Shown: positions 21,040-31,594 of the stretch, in pieces
How the letters are laid out: each line of letters begins with the position of its first letter
How positions within the stretch are numbered: the first letter of the stretch is position 1
DNA from: Aestuariispira ectoiniformans
Lineage (GTDB): Bacteria > Pseudomonadota > Alphaproteobacteria > UBA8366 > Aestuariispiraceae
Direction: 5' to 3'
Assembly (NCBI RefSeq): GCF_025136295.1
Contig: NZ_CP062788.1
Location: forward strand, 3,613,588-3,677,587
Length of the DNA: 64,000 nt
The notes under the pieces: model-generated
Seen by the model: only the letters and a program-made list of their open reading frames with translations
The model's database searches: none
Told to the model about the DNA's origin: nothing
Position numbers and translations under genes: made by a program

Positions 21040-22194
21040 TCAGACCGGCACGCCCTGAACCGTTTCCTGGACCAGCCAGTCGACCACCGCCTCAAGGGCG
21101 TCTTCTTCCGACCGGCCCGCCGCAAGTGCCGCCTCATAGGCCGCGATCTGGTTATGCGCGCTGGTGCCGCGTTTGACGATATCGCGGGCATGGGCCACCT
21201 GCTCCACACAGCCGAGACGTTCCTGATCCTCTCTGGTCAGCTCGATGATCTCTTCCAGCAGTTCGTCGTAGTCGACGATCTCACCCAGACCAAAGTCAAT
21301 CAGGCCCCGTTTCAGGCCATAACGCTGCGCCCGCCAGCGGTTTTCCATGATCAGCATATTGGCGTAGGTCCGCCAGCGTTGGTTCTTGCGGCGCAGCCGC
21401 TGCAACATGGACAGCAGACAGGCATAGACCGCTGCCACGGCAATACCATCCTCCAGCCGCGTGCAGACGTCGGCAATGCGCATCTCCAGGGTCGGGAATT
21501 TGCAATGGGGCCGGATATCCCACCACAGCTTGGACCCGTCTTCGATCACGCCTGCCTTGGTCAGGACATTCAGATGGCGTTCATATTCCGACCAGCTTTC
21601 GAAATGTTCCGGCAGGCCGGTGCGCGGCAATTCATCAAACACCGCGATCCGATAGCTCATCAGGCCCGTGTTGCGTCCGCGCCAGAAAGGCGAAGAGGTA
21701 CTGAGCGCCAGCAGATGCGGCAGGAAATAGGCAACCTGGTTCAACAGGTCGATCCTGGAATCATTATCGCCAATCCCCACATGCACATGCATCCCGCAGA
21801 TCACCAGCCGCTGGGCTACTCCACGCAAGTCATTGGCAAGCGCGTTGTAGCGTTCCTTGTCCGTATGCTGCAGCTTCTGCCAGTTGGCTGTCGGGTGGGT
21901 GGAGGCCGCAATCGGGGCCAGGCCATGGGCGCGGGCCGCCCGCACCACCGCGGAACGCAGCTTCAGCAGTTTGTCATGCACATCGGCAACCGATCCACAG
22001 ACCGCCGTGCCAACCTCAACCTGTGCTTTCAGGAATTCCGGCGTGGCAAAGCCGATGCTTTCGTCAATTTCCGCCTGGACCTGCTCAATCACGCCCTCCT
22101 GCAAGGTTGTGTCGCTGGCCAACTGGCGCGTCTTGGGGTCGACCAGAAGATATTCTTCCTCCACCCCGATTGAAAACGGCGCATTACCCATCAT
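21040..22194 (-). CDS. YbdK-type carboxylate-amine ligase (glutamate-cysteine ligase 2 family)
   Basis: A protein of about 384 residues of the GCS2 family: FSIGVEEEYLLVDP at the N-terminus, CGMHVHVGIGDNDSRIDLLNQ, the WWDIRPHCKFPTLEMRIADVCT block and ENRWRAQRYGLKRGLIDF. The family ligates glutamate to an amine; YbdK itself has only weak gamma-glutamylcysteine synthetase activity. Three nearby ATG codons compete; 22194 has AGGG at a good distance. It follows the N-formylglutamate amidohydrolase gene by about 27 bases, so both are probably one transcript in amino-acid or glutamyl-amine metabolism. Confidence 0.87.
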   Translation of the reverse strand: MMGNAPFSIGVEEEYLLVDPKTRQLASDTTLQEGVIEQVQAEIDESIGFATPEFLKAQVEVGTAVCGSVADVHDKLLKLRSAVVRAARAHGLAPIAASTHPTANWQKLQHTDKERYNALANDLRGVAQRLVICGMHVHVGIGDNDSRIDLLNQVAYFLPHLLALSTSSPFWRGRNTGLMSYRIAVFDELPRTGLPEHFESWSEYERHLNVLTKAGVIEDGSKLWWDIRPHCKFPTLEMRIADVCTRLEDGIAVAAVYACLLSMLQRLRRKNQRWRTYANMLIMENRWRAQRYGLKRGLIDFGLGEIVDYDELLEEIIELTREDQERLGCVEQVAHARDIVKRGTSAHNQIAAYEAALAAGRSEEDALEAVVDWLVQETVQGVPV

Positions 22195-22221
22195 GAGCAT
22201 CCCTGAAAACCGGTTTATTCT

Positions 22222-23007
22222 TTATTGATTATACGCGGTATAAAGCTTTGGATCAGCAAGGACTTCTTCCATCGCGTCGCCAACAATCGCCGCATATTCC
22301 TGCTGTCCGGCCTCGTCGCGGATCAGGTCCTGCCGGATTTCCAGCAATACATTGGGCAACCCGCCCGGAATGGCGTGGGTTTCAATGGTATAGCCATAGG
22401 GGTCCATGCCCGAATAGGGCTTGTTATCACCGATACACAGATCCGGGCGCTGTTTCGCCAGAACCGCCATCAATGCCTCGCCCATGCGGCGATCCTTGTT
22501 CATCAGCACCCCGATATGCCAGGGGCGGGTCACCCCCTTCATCTTGTCGGTACAGCTATGCACCGAGATGATCGCAGGCAGTTGTCCGTTTTCATGGCGT
22601 GACGCAATGGCATCTGCCACGGACCGGTGATAGGGCCAGTAAAGCTCTTCCTGCCGGGCGGCGCGTTCTTCATGGGACAGGCGACGGTTACCCGGCACCA
22701 CGTCGCCGTCGCTGATTTCGCGGATGCTGGTGAAATCGTCCACCGGGCGGTTGATATCGATCACCAGCCTCGAATAGCCGGAAATCACCGCAGGCGCGTC
22801 CAGCCGGTCACTCAACAGTTCCGCCACCCGGCGCGCGCCGATGTCATAGGCGATATGCCGTTCCAGCGTGTCCGGATCGACACTGAGCCCATCCAGCGCC
22901 TTGGGCACGTGATTGCTGGCATGGTCGCAGACGACCAATACCGGCGCGGCGGCATCCTGATTTCGAACGGTAACGGCGGGTGGATCCTGTGGGCCCAGCA
23001 AAGTCAT
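22222..23007 (-). CDS. N-formylglutamate amidohydrolase family protein
   Basis: A protein of about 261 residues of the FGase family, zinc-dependent amidohydrolases related to HutG of histidine breakdown. Visible motifs are LVVCDHASNHVPKALDGL, HIAYDIGARRVAELLSDRLDAP, SRLVIDINRP, ISVHSCTDKMKG and the late ETHAIPGGLPNVLLEIRQDLI. No hut genes are nearby, so the substrate is uncertain; many paralogues act on other formyl or glutamyl amides. I chose the ATG at 23007 because the longer frame has no family character. Confidence 0.85.
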   Translation of the reverse strand: MTLLGPQDPPAVTVRNQDAAAPVLVVCDHASNHVPKALDGLSVDPDTLERHIAYDIGARRVAELLSDRLDAPAVISGYSRLVIDINRPVDDFTSIREISDGDVVPGNRRLSHEERAARQEELYWPYHRSVADAIASRHENGQLPAIISVHSCTDKMKGVTRPWHIGVLMNKDRRMGEALMAVLAKQRPDLCIGDNKPYSGMDPYGYTIETHAIPGGLPNVLLEIRQDLIRDEAGQQEYAAIVGDAMEEVLADPKLYTAYNQ

Positions 23008-23120
23008 AACACAAACTTGTCCAATAGATATCGTTTTCCGGCTCTTCTCGACCGGCGCACCATACAGATATCCACGTCTCGCAAGAGGGGGCAAGCCCCC
23101 TTCGCGTAAAACAGTCCGAA

Positions 23121-24737
23121 TTAGTTATTTTCCGGCAGGTCACGAAGTTTGCGGCGCATCACCTTGCCTGTGGTCGTCATGGGCAGATGGTCGATGAAGG
23201 CCACCTGACGCGGATATTCATGGGCGGCCAACTGGGTTTTCACGAAGGTCTGGATTTCTTTCGCCAGATCATCACTGCCCTCAATGCCTTCGCGAAGCAC
23301 GATATAGGCCTTGATCGATTCCGTGCGGATCGGGTCCGGCACACCGATGACGGCGGCCATCTGCACGGCGGGATGTTTGATCAGGCAATCCTCGATCTCG
23401 CCCGGGCCGACGCGATAGCCTGCGGTCGTAATCACGTCGTCATCACGGCCCACATACCAGATATATCCATCCTCATCCGTCTGGCCCACATCGCCGGTGA
23501 TCAGCCAATCGCCGATGAATTTCTCTTTCGTCGCCTGCTCATTCTTCCAATAGCCCAGGAACATCACCGGGTCGGGGCGGCGGATCGCAATATGCCCCTC
23601 CTGCCCGGCAGCCAGGCGGTTTCCATCATTGTCGATGATTGCAACCTCGTGCCCCGGGATCGGCTTGCCCATGGAGCCCGGACGGATTTCCATCACGTCG
23701 GCACAGTTGCCGACCACCAGATTGCATTCGGTCTGGCCGTAGAATTCGTTGATAGTCAGACCGAATGTCTCCCGACCCCAGTCCAAAAGCTCCGCACCCA
23801 GGCTTTCCCCGCCGGAACCGATGGAGCGCATGTGATAGCCAAACCGGCCGCGCGGATTGTCCACCTGCCGCATCAGCTTCAATGCCGTCGGGGGCATGAA
23901 GGCATTACGCACGTTGAACGCGCCCATCAGGCGGAAGGCCTCTTCCGGGTCGAATTTCGGCAGCCGGCAGGCCAATACCGGCCGTCCGTGGTGGAGGCTG
24001 GGCAGAAGCACATCGATCAACCCGCCGATCCAGGCCCAATCCGCCGGGGTCCAGAAAAGGTCGTCGCCTTTCGGGAAAAAGTTATGCGGAAACTCCACGC
24101 CCGGCAGATGGCCCAGCAAAACCCGATGGGCATGCAGCGCGCCCTTGGGATTGCCGGTGGTGCCGGAGGTAAAAATGATAATCGCCGGATCATCGGCCCT
24201 GGTCTTGACCGGCTCGAATTCCGCAGAGGCCTTGTCCAGCAGGGCATGGAAGTCCACCGCCCCATCCGCCGCGCCATCAATACAGAAGACCACCTCCAGA
24301 TCCGGAAGACGATCACGGATGCGCGCGATTTTCTCCACGCCCGTCATGTCGGTCACCAGGAACTTTGCCCCGCTGGCCGCCAGCCGGTATTCCAGCGCAT
24401 CGTCTCCAAACAAGGCAAAAAGCGGGATAGCGATCATGCCGGATTTATAGGCGGCGATATGGGCCACCGCCGTTTCCGGCGCCTGAGGCAGCAGAATGCC
24501 AACGCGGTCCTCGCGGGCCGCCCCATGGGCCGCCAGCACATTTGCAAAACGGTTGGAGAGTTTTTTCAGATCACCGAAGGAATATTTCGCAACACTGCCA
24601 TCGGCCTCGCGATAGATGATCGCGGTGGCCGCCTGATCCTGCCGGTCGCAGACATCAACGCCAATGTTGTAATATTCCGGTATCTGCCACTGAAAAGCGG
24701 CCTTCACCGCATCATAGCTTGGCTCTTGCGGCAACAT
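23121..24737 (-). CDS. Acyl-CoA synthetase (AMP-forming, acetyl/medium-chain type)
   Basis: A 538-residue ANL-superfamily enzyme that activates a carboxylate to its CoA thioester through an adenylate. The P-loop-like A3 motif is IIFTSGTTGNPKGALH, the A5 region NEFYGQTECNLVVGNC, the A7 motif WLITGDVGQTDEDGYIWYVGRDDDVITTAGYRVGPGEIE, and the acetylatable lysine motif PMTTTGKVMRRKLRD near the C-terminus. The WTPADWAWIGGL block is typical of medium-chain/acetate-type members. GGGAG precedes the ATG. The acyl substrate cannot be fixed from sequence. Confidence 0.9.
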   Translation of the reverse strand: MLPQEPSYDAVKAAFQWQIPEYYNIGVDVCDRQDQAATAIIYREADGSVAKYSFGDLKKLSNRFANVLAAHGAAREDRVGILLPQAPETAVAHIAAYKSGMIAIPLFALFGDDALEYRLAASGAKFLVTDMTGVEKIARIRDRLPDLEVVFCIDGAADGAVDFHALLDKASAEFEPVKTRADDPAIIIFTSGTTGNPKGALHAHRVLLGHLPGVEFPHNFFPKGDDLFWTPADWAWIGGLIDVLLPSLHHGRPVLACRLPKFDPEEAFRLMGAFNVRNAFMPPTALKLMRQVDNPRGRFGYHMRSIGSGGESLGAELLDWGRETFGLTINEFYGQTECNLVVGNCADVMEIRPGSMGKPIPGHEVAIIDNDGNRLAAGQEGHIAIRRPDPVMFLGYWKNEQATKEKFIGDWLITGDVGQTDEDGYIWYVGRDDDVITTAGYRVGPGEIEDCLIKHPAVQMAAVIGVPDPIRTESIKAYIVLREGIEGSDDLAKEIQTFVKTQLAAHEYPRQVAFIDHLPMTTTGKVMRRKLRDLPENN

Positions 24738-24757
24738 AGATCGTCTCCCAAAAATCG

Positions 24758-25681
24758 CTACTTGGCGAATGAAACCAACCGTCCGTCTTCGTCCTGCCCG
24801 TCCGCGCGGATTTCAACGCCGCTATTATCAGCCCCTTTACTGAATGTTCCCGCAGCCTTGTGATCCCCGCAAGTCAGTTTCCACATTCCGGAAATCGCTT
24901 CGTTGCCGAAATCGGTCACATCATAGTCACCGTCGCAATGGCCAAGTTCATCAGTCTTGAAGAAAAACGCGCCGCTTTCCTGACCGACGAAGGTGATTTT
25001 GGTGCGTTGCGAAGAGACCAGCTCCGGCCAGTCGAAAATATATTGTCCCGACATATCTTCCAGCGCCAGCCCGATCCGTGCATTACGCGCTTCACGCGCT
25101 TCCGACGAAGGCACTGCGCCGTAGTCACGATGGCTTATGGCCTTCACGATTTTCGCACCTTCCGCCTCTGAAATAGAGGAAGCCCCAAGGCGGCAGTAAT
25201 GGCCGGAGATCAGATTGCGCGCGCCGCGATCAATATGCGTACCGAATACCTCGGAGAAGACCAGGCACTTTGCGTCGCCATCCTCGAAAGCCGCATATTT
25301 CACGACGCCAAGATCATTGGGCGTTGAGTATTCCGTCCCGATTTCCGGCGTATCTTCTGCATAAGCCGTCCACCCCTCAAGCGCATCATCCAGCTGCTCT
25401 TTCGGGAAATAGCGATTTATCTCCGACGTCTCCAGCAAGACGATATTCGCGTAAGGATACTGCCCCCGGACGGGACCGTAGAAGGCGAGAGTCTGATGCG
25501 TATAATGGTTGCCTGCATAGCCAGAGATGATCTTCCGGTATCCGTTTTCCACCCCCGGCCCGTTGAAGACGAGGTCGCTTTCCGATTCCGTGATTTCCTT
25601 GCTGCTGTTGCCGATATCGCTGGTCGTGACGCAGCCAGCCAACAAGATCATGGCCAATCCGGCCAAAGATAAACGATACAT
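24758..25681 (-). CDS. Uncharacterised lipoprotein
   Basis: A protein of about 307 residues with a lipoprotein signal (MYRLSLAGLAMILLAGC; lipobox LAGC). The mature part shows no motif I recognise. It contains a central CLVFSEVFGTHIDRGARNLISGHYCR region and a C-terminal beta-rich domain (QYIFDWPELVSSQRTKITFVGQESGAFFFKTDELGHCDGDYDV and GMWKLTCGDHKAAGTFS) that reads like a repeated strand motif. It is 15 bases downstream of another lipoprotein gene and probably in the same transcript. The start at 25681 follows a run of G; an ATG four codons upstream is possible. Confidence 0.72.
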   Translation of the reverse strand: MYRLSLAGLAMILLAGCVTTSDIGNSSKEITESESDLVFNGPGVENGYRKIISGYAGNHYTHQTLAFYGPVRGQYPYANIVLLETSEINRYFPKEQLDDALEGWTAYAEDTPEIGTEYSTPNDLGVVKYAAFEDGDAKCLVFSEVFGTHIDRGARNLISGHYCRLGASSISEAEGAKIVKAISHRDYGAVPSSEAREARNARIGLALEDMSGQYIFDWPELVSSQRTKITFVGQESGAFFFKTDELGHCDGDYDVTDFGNEAISGMWKLTCGDHKAAGTFSKGADNSGVEIRADGQDEDGRLVSFAK

Positions 25682-25696
25682 AGTCCCCCCCAAAAA

Positions 25697-26374
25697 TTAG
25701 TCTGTTGTTTCCATCAGTTGTGGTATGAGTCCCCGCGCCACAGCCAAGGCATCATCCCGGTCAGCCGCCGTCGGCATGGTTGGGTGATAGAGCGCCTTCA
25801 GCAATATCCTGTCCCAGCGGGACATTTCATCCTGACCAGCCACATAACTCATCGCAGAGCGGATGCGATGCGCATGCCCGCGGAAACCAAACCCGTGGAG
25901 CAATTCATGCTCCACGCATTTTTCCGCAACGCGCCCCATCTTGAAAGGCAGATGAATATCCGCTTTGCGGATACCGCCCCGCTCGCTCGCTTCGGCATGG
26001 GTATAACAGGAGGCCAACTGGTTGTCGTTGATGACAAACTCTTTTTCATTGTCGATATAGATTTTGAAGTTGGCGTCGCCGACGGTCTTGACCTTGCGGA
26101 CCTGAACATTGGCAATTTTGGCAATTTTCAGAAGTGCCGCCTCCGACTGGCTCGACAGTGCCTCATCATCCACCCCAAGGATGATATAGTGAATTTCATC
26201 GTCCCACCGAACCAGTCTTTCATAGGTCTGATCAACATCATGACCATGGCTGTCCGGCGCGACAAAGAAAACCAGATCGTCAAAAGACTGCACCAGCCGA
26301 TCATTGACCTGCGCCGTTGTCTGGCATGCGGCAAGCACGCCCAACGCGCACAAAAGAAACCCGATCCTGATCAT
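25697..26374 (-). CDS. Lipoprotein with metzincin-like zinc motif (DUF2927-like)
   Basis: A protein of about 225 residues with a lipoprotein signal (MIRIGFLLCALGVLAAC). The mature domain carries CVEHELLHGFGFRGH, an HExxH zinc-protease motif extended in metzincin style, and 5-10 residues later RSAMSY, which reads like a Met-turn. The preceding YIILGVDDEA and VNDNQLASCYTH segments resemble DUF2927 proteins. I infer a periplasmic, membrane-anchored metallopeptidase or an inactive relative. A GTG at 26401 is an alternative start that would add a basic KKRG. It is the first gene of the lipoprotein pair. Confidence 0.72.
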   Translation of the reverse strand: MIRIGFLLCALGVLAACQTTAQVNDRLVQSFDDLVFFVAPDSHGHDVDQTYERLVRWDDEIHYIILGVDDEALSSQSEAALLKIAKIANVQVRKVKTVGDANFKIYIDNEKEFVINDNQLASCYTHAEASERGGIRKADIHLPFKMGRVAEKCVEHELLHGFGFRGHAHRIRSAMSYVAGQDEMSRWDRILLKALYHPTMPTAADRDDALAVARGLIPQLMETTD

Positions 26375-26503
26375 CGCCCCCACACTACCCCTTTTTTTCA
26401 CCCCCTACGTGCCACTCAATTAATAGTGTGCTTATTCAAGGGCTTTCAACTTATTTTTGGGTTGTCTGGAACGAGTGGCTGCCGACAAACGGCGGGGCGT
26501 TGA

Positions 26504-26848
26504 TCAATTCAGCTTGTCGCGGGGGATATAGGCACCGTCGTTGCGTGTTTCGAAAAACTCGGAAATGGAGGGATGGTCGATTTCGTCCTCCGGATCGGCC
26601 AGTTTCAAATTCTGCTCCGAAACATAGGCGATATAGGGTGACTGATTGTCGGCATTGACGGCAAACAGGTGGTAGAAAGGCTGGTTCCTGTCTGGACGCA
26701 CATCTTCCGGGATGGAATTATACCAATCCTCGGAATTGTCGAATTCAGGGTCCACGTCGAAAACCACCCCGCGGAAACCATAGACTTTATGTTCCACGGA
26801 TGTCCCGAGGGAGAATTTTGCAGTGCGGCAGGCAATTTTGTTCATCAT
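26504..26848 (-). CDS. hspQ: Heat shock protein HspQ (YccV family)
   Basis: A 114-residue protein with the YccV/HspQ fold: AKFSLGTSVEHKVYGFRGVVFDVDPEFDNSEDWY, PFYHLFAVNADNQSPYIAYVSEQNLKL and a C-terminal HPSISEFFETRNDGAYIPR. HspQ in enterobacteria is a specificity factor for Lon protease and binds hemimethylated DNA. The start at 26848/26845 gives the family length; the upstream extension is not conserved. It is divergent from the PAS-like gene. No sigma-32-type promoter was evident. Confidence 0.9.
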   Translation of the reverse strand: MMNKIACRTAKFSLGTSVEHKVYGFRGVVFDVDPEFDNSEDWYNSIPEDVRPDRNQPFYHLFAVNADNQSPYIAYVSEQNLKLADPEDEIDHPSISEFFETRNDGAYIPRDKLN

Positions 26849-26955
26849 GTCAACCAACAATATTTTGTTAGCATTTTTATAGCTATTGTATGGCGTAAAG
26901 CTTACTCGATACTTAACCGACATCGAACAAAGCAACCGGGATAGTAGCCAGCCAA

Positions 26956-27489
26956 ATGAAACATGCAAGCCACAGCCCCGCATCGATGCTGACCATCCAC
27001 TTCGAGACATTCGACATCACGCCGAAGCTGCTGGAGAATGACAAACGCCTGCGGGCCTTTTGGTTCTACTGGCTGGAAACGGCCCGACGTTACGACGGTT
27101 TCAAGGCCCTTGCAAAAGATGATATTCGGCCGGAATCCTTCAAAGGCTATCTGGAATATCTGACCCTGACGGAAGCCGTCAATGACGGTGCCGATTTCCG
27201 CTATCGCATCTATGGTACCGGCATTGCGAAACATTTCGGCCGGAATATGACCGGCGCACTTGTCTCCGACCTGCCGCCGGTATCCGCGGAATTCCAGCTT
27301 TACTTCTACCAGCAGGCCCTCCGGAAAAGGCAACCGGTCTACATGATTACCGAAGGCCATCCGAACATCCAGGTCGACATGTGGGCCCGGCTCTGCCTGC
27401 CTGTCACCACCTCCGGCGACCGCGTGGAGATGCTGTTGAATCTCGCCCTGCCAACCAGATTACGGGGCACGCCCGCGCAGTATCTGTAA
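26956..27489 (+). CDS. PAS-like single-domain protein
   Basis: A 177-residue soluble protein of the same PAS_5-like superfamily as the pair at 8562-9665, but of a different subgroup. It has the entry helix RLRAFWFYWLETARRYDGFKALAKDDIRPESFKGYLEYL, then LTEAVNDGADFRYRIYGTGIAKHFGRNMTGALVSDL, FYQQALRKRQPVYMITEG and a final MWARLCLPVTTSGDRVEMLLNLALP. The R-YRIYGTG and LP-PL/V-GDRVE-L blocks are shared with the product at 62269-62775. No output domain is attached. Ligand unknown. Confidence 0.8.
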   Translation: MKHASHSPASMLTIHFETFDITPKLLENDKRLRAFWFYWLETARRYDGFKALAKDDIRPESFKGYLEYLTLTEAVNDGADFRYRIYGTGIAKHFGRNMTGALVSDLPPVSAEFQLYFYQQALRKRQPVYMITEGHPNIQVDMWARLCLPVTTSGDRVEMLLNLALPTRLRGTPAQYL

Positions 27490-27593
27490 GGGTTGAACGG
27501 CCCTCATGGTCTTCTGGAATTGAAACTGCGGCCCATTTCGGTTAAATCGGGCGCTAGATTTGACGTTATTCCCTTATAGGAGATCAATCCGAC

Positions 27594-29279
<1,686 letters not shown>

Positions 29280-29300
29280 TCGGTTGCAAATGCCGAAATG

Positions 29301-29334
29301 AAAAGCCCCCGGAAAGCGATTTCCGGGGGCTTTT
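29301..29334 (+). terminator. Rho-independent terminator of ettA
   Basis: A perfect 15-bp stem (29301-29315 with 29320-29334), loop GCGA, GC core CCCCGG and A-rich/T-rich ends, starting 21 bases after the stop. Because the stem is flanked by A and T runs, it can work in both directions. Confidence 0.96.
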
Positions 29335-29426
29335 CTGTGGCTCCGATATAAGAAATGACCTACTTCGGCGATAAGCTTGGCCTGCGACTCCAGCGAGCTG
29401 TGCCCAAAAGCCTCCCCCTTCAAACT

Positions 29427-29520
29427 CCCGTTCGTCCTGGCGCAGGCCAGGATCTTGTGCGGGCTGGTTCAGTCATTGAGGAGCGTCCTGAGATTCCGGC
29501 TTTCGCCGGAACGAACGGAG
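29427..29520. repeat. Palindromic intergenic repeat island A
   Basis: The roughly 300-base gap between ettA and the transporter holds no gene. It contains two REP-like units facing each other: CCCGTTCGTCCTGGCG...CCAGGATC near 29427 and GATTCCGGCTTTCGCCGGAACGAACGG at about 29492-29518, whose stem is CCGGC/GCCGG. The second unit recurs at 50461 and 54405. Such CGTCATTCCGGCGAAGGCCGG-type units are widespread in alphaproteobacterial intergenic DNA. Confidence 0.75.
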
Positions 29521-29632
29521 TTTATGTATAACAGGTTGTTTTGATTTAGTGATCGTCTATGCAGGCTCGTCCCTCGCGCCCGTGGATCGGTGTTGCCAGC
29601 AATGGGGCGACTTCTCTGCGGACAGTGATTGC

Positions 29633-30265
29633 CTATTCAGCGGCATGCATTTCCGCCTCGCGTCGTTCCTCCATCGCCTGCCCGATGATCTGGAAGGAGG
29701 ACCAGAGGAAAAGGCCCGCCATCAGGCCCGCAACCGCCAGGTCCGGCCAGGCCGTTCCGGTCGCCGCGACGCCCACAGCGGCAAGCATGACGGCGATGTT
29801 GCCAATGGCGTCGTTACGGCTGCATAGCCAGACAGAGCGCACGTTGGCGTCGCCATCCTTGTAACGCATCAGCACCACAACACTGAGCAGGTTCGCCCCC
29901 AATGCCAGGAAACCGACCGTTCCCATCACCGGTGCGCTGGGCACGCCGAGGATCAGCACCTGATAGGCGGTTGCCCCGAAAACCCACATGCCCATGGCAG
30001 CCAGACTGAGGCCCTTCACCAATGCCGCCGTGGCCCGCACACGGATCGACATGCCAATGACAAACAGACTGATGCCATAGGTTGTGGAATCCCCCAGAAA
30101 GTCCAGGGCGTCCGCCTTCAGGGCCTGCGACCCGGCCATGCTGCCCGCCGTCATCTCGACAAAGAACATCGCCGCATTGATGGCAATGACAAGCCACAAG
30201 GCCCGTTTAAACCCTTTCGACATCCCGTCAAATTTCGGTTCGTGGTGACAGCAGCCAGCCCCCAT
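29633..30265 (-). CDS. Cation diffusion facilitator-like heavy-metal exporter
   Basis: A 210-residue inner-membrane protein with about six hydrophobic helices. The first pair contains AMFFVEMTAGSMAGSQALKADALDFLGDSTTYGISL, with the conserved acidic metal-binding residues of CDF transporters (here D-x3-D in DALDFLGD), and a later SRNDAIGNIAVMLAA carries the second site. The N-terminus MGAGCCHHEP is a likely metal-binding tail. It lacks the usual C-terminal cytoplasmic domain, so it is short for the family. AGGAG precedes the ATG. It is divergent from, and probably activated by, the MerR protein. Zinc, cadmium or lead are candidates. Confidence 0.88.
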   Translation of the reverse strand: MGAGCCHHEPKFDGMSKGFKRALWLVIAINAAMFFVEMTAGSMAGSQALKADALDFLGDSTTYGISLFVIGMSIRVRATAALVKGLSLAAMGMWVFGATAYQVLILGVPSAPVMGTVGFLALGANLLSVVVLMRYKDGDANVRSVWLCSRNDAIGNIAVMLAAVGVAATGTAWPDLAVAGLMAGLFLWSSFQIIGQAMEERREAEMHAAE

Positions 30266-30304
30266 GAGTATCTCCTGTATTGAGTGTTTCATCTTACAGG
30301 CCTA

Positions 30305-30335
30305 AACATAATGTCTACAGTAACTGTAGGTTCAA
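30305..30335 (-). promoter_or_regulatory. MerR-type promoter/operator of the metal exporter
   Basis: On the minus strand TTGAAC (-35) and TATGTT (-10) are separated by 19 bases, the long spacer diagnostic of MerR-activated promoters. The spacer contains the dyad CTACAG-TTA-CTGTAG. It lies between the divergent exporter and merR genes. Confidence 0.85.
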
Positions 30336-30347
30336 GAGGTAAACGCA

Positions 30348-30794
30348 ATGAAAAAAGATTTTACCATAGGTCGCGTGGCGAAAGCCGCTAATTGCAAGGT
30401 CCAGACCATCCGTTACTACGAACAGATCGGCCTGATCCCGGCCCCGGCACGCACCGCAGGCAATCAACGCGTTTACGACAACAGCACCATTCAACGGCTG
30501 AAATTCATCCGTCACGCGCGCGAACTGGGCTTTCCCCTGCAGGCCATTCGCGACCTGACCAGCCTGTCCAGTCATCCGGAACAATCCTGCGAGGCTGCCG
30601 ATCAGATTGCCAAGGAACAACTGGCGGATGTAGATCACCGTCTGCAGCGCCTGCAGGCCCTTCGCGACGAACTGGCCCGCATGGTCGAACAATGCAAAGG
30701 TGGCCGGATCGAGGACTGTCGCGTCATCGAGGTTCTGAGCGATCATAATCTCTGCCAGACCGACGATCACAACGCACCGGACTCTCATTCATAA
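30348..30794 (+). CDS. MerR-family metal-responsive regulator
   Basis: A 148-residue regulator. The N-terminal winged HTH FTIGRVAKAANCKVQTIRYYEQIGLIPAPARTAGNQRVYD is typical, followed by the dimer helix DHRLQRLQALRDELARMVEQC. Cys81, Cys116, Cys124 and Cys136 lie at positions like the metal ligands of ZntR/CadR/PbrR. It probably twists the 19-bp-spaced promoter of the divergent exporter when metal is bound. AGAGG lies seven bases before the ATG. Metal identity (Zn, Cd, Pb) cannot be fixed from sequence. Confidence 0.9.
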   Translation: MKKDFTIGRVAKAANCKVQTIRYYEQIGLIPAPARTAGNQRVYDNSTIQRLKFIRHARELGFPLQAIRDLTSLSSHPEQSCEAADQIAKEQLADVDHRLQRLQALRDELARMVEQCKGGRIEDCRVIEVLSDHNLCQTDDHNAPDSHS

Positions 30795-30849
30795 TTCGGC
30801 CGCATAGCCAAAAAAGGCCCCGCGCCAGACAACGAGACAATGCCATCGC

Positions 30850-31485
30850 CTATTCCGGGATATGGCAACTGAGGCTGGCGAAATAAGCCGATATCTCTTT
30901 CAACTGATCACGGTCGAGGTCGTCGAGCATGATTTCCGACAGACGATGTCGGCGCTTGTTGCGTTCTGCCAGATCGCGTTCCGGTTTGCGCATCAGGTCA
31001 AGCTGCCGCAGGAGGTAGTCGGCCTTCTGCCCGGCCAGGACAGGCGTGTCGGTAAAGGGGTTTGACCGGCTGCCACCATGGCAGACCTCGCATTTATCCG
31101 CCCCTTCCGGCATAGGCAGCGGCTTGACGGAGGCCTCCGGCCCACAAGACAGCTTTGAGTAATATTTGGCAAGACGGAACAATTCCGCATCATTCAGCCG
31201 TTCCGTCATGGCATTCATGATCGGATGACTGCGATCCGATAGCAGTTCCCCGTCTGCGCTTTCCCGGCCCGGATCACGGAAGCTGCGTAATTGCTTCAAC
31301 AGATATTTCTGCCGTTGCCCTGCGAGGTTGGGCGTCAAAGGCGCGGTGCTGATCCCCGCCTCACCATGACATTGGGCGCAAATTTCAATGACTACCGGTG
31401 TTTCCTGCGACAGGGCCGGGCGACCGCCCAAAGTGGCAGCAAGGAAAAGACCGGCAGCAGCAGCACAAATATGAAAACGGGTCAT
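30850..31485 (-). CDS. Periplasmic diheme cytochrome c (c4-like)
   Basis: A 212-residue secreted protein with signal peptide (MTRFHICAAAAGLFLAATLGGRPALSQ). Two heme sites are visible: CAQCH at 36-40 and CEVCH at 132-136. Each half has the NLAGQRQKYLLKQLRSFRDPGR / VLAGQKADYLLRQLDLMRKPERD block of cytochrome c4 and related class I diheme proteins. Likely an electron carrier between the quinol-oxidising chain and an oxidase. The start at 31485 is chosen because it begins the signal peptide; the longer frame would spoil it. Confidence 0.88.
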   Translation of the reverse strand: MTRFHICAAAAGLFLAATLGGRPALSQETPVVIEICAQCHGEAGISTAPLTPNLAGQRQKYLLKQLRSFRDPGRESADGELLSDRSHPIMNAMTERLNDAELFRLAKYYSKLSCGPEASVKPLPMPEGADKCEVCHGGSRSNPFTDTPVLAGQKADYLLRQLDLMRKPERDLAERNKRRHRLSEIMLDDLDRDQLKEISAYFASLSCHIPE

Positions 31486-31594
31486 AGCCAACTCTCGATT
31501 GCATAGGCGCCAACCCACATCATGCTCAAATAGAATAGCAACCAGCTTGGTCATCGCCCAATGATCCATGTCATAGTCCCGGCCAAAAACCGAA

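Noticed and set aside
30795-30849. Terminator between merR and the cytochrome gene
   Set aside because: Only a 3-4 bp stem precedes the T-run on the minus strand, too weak to call.
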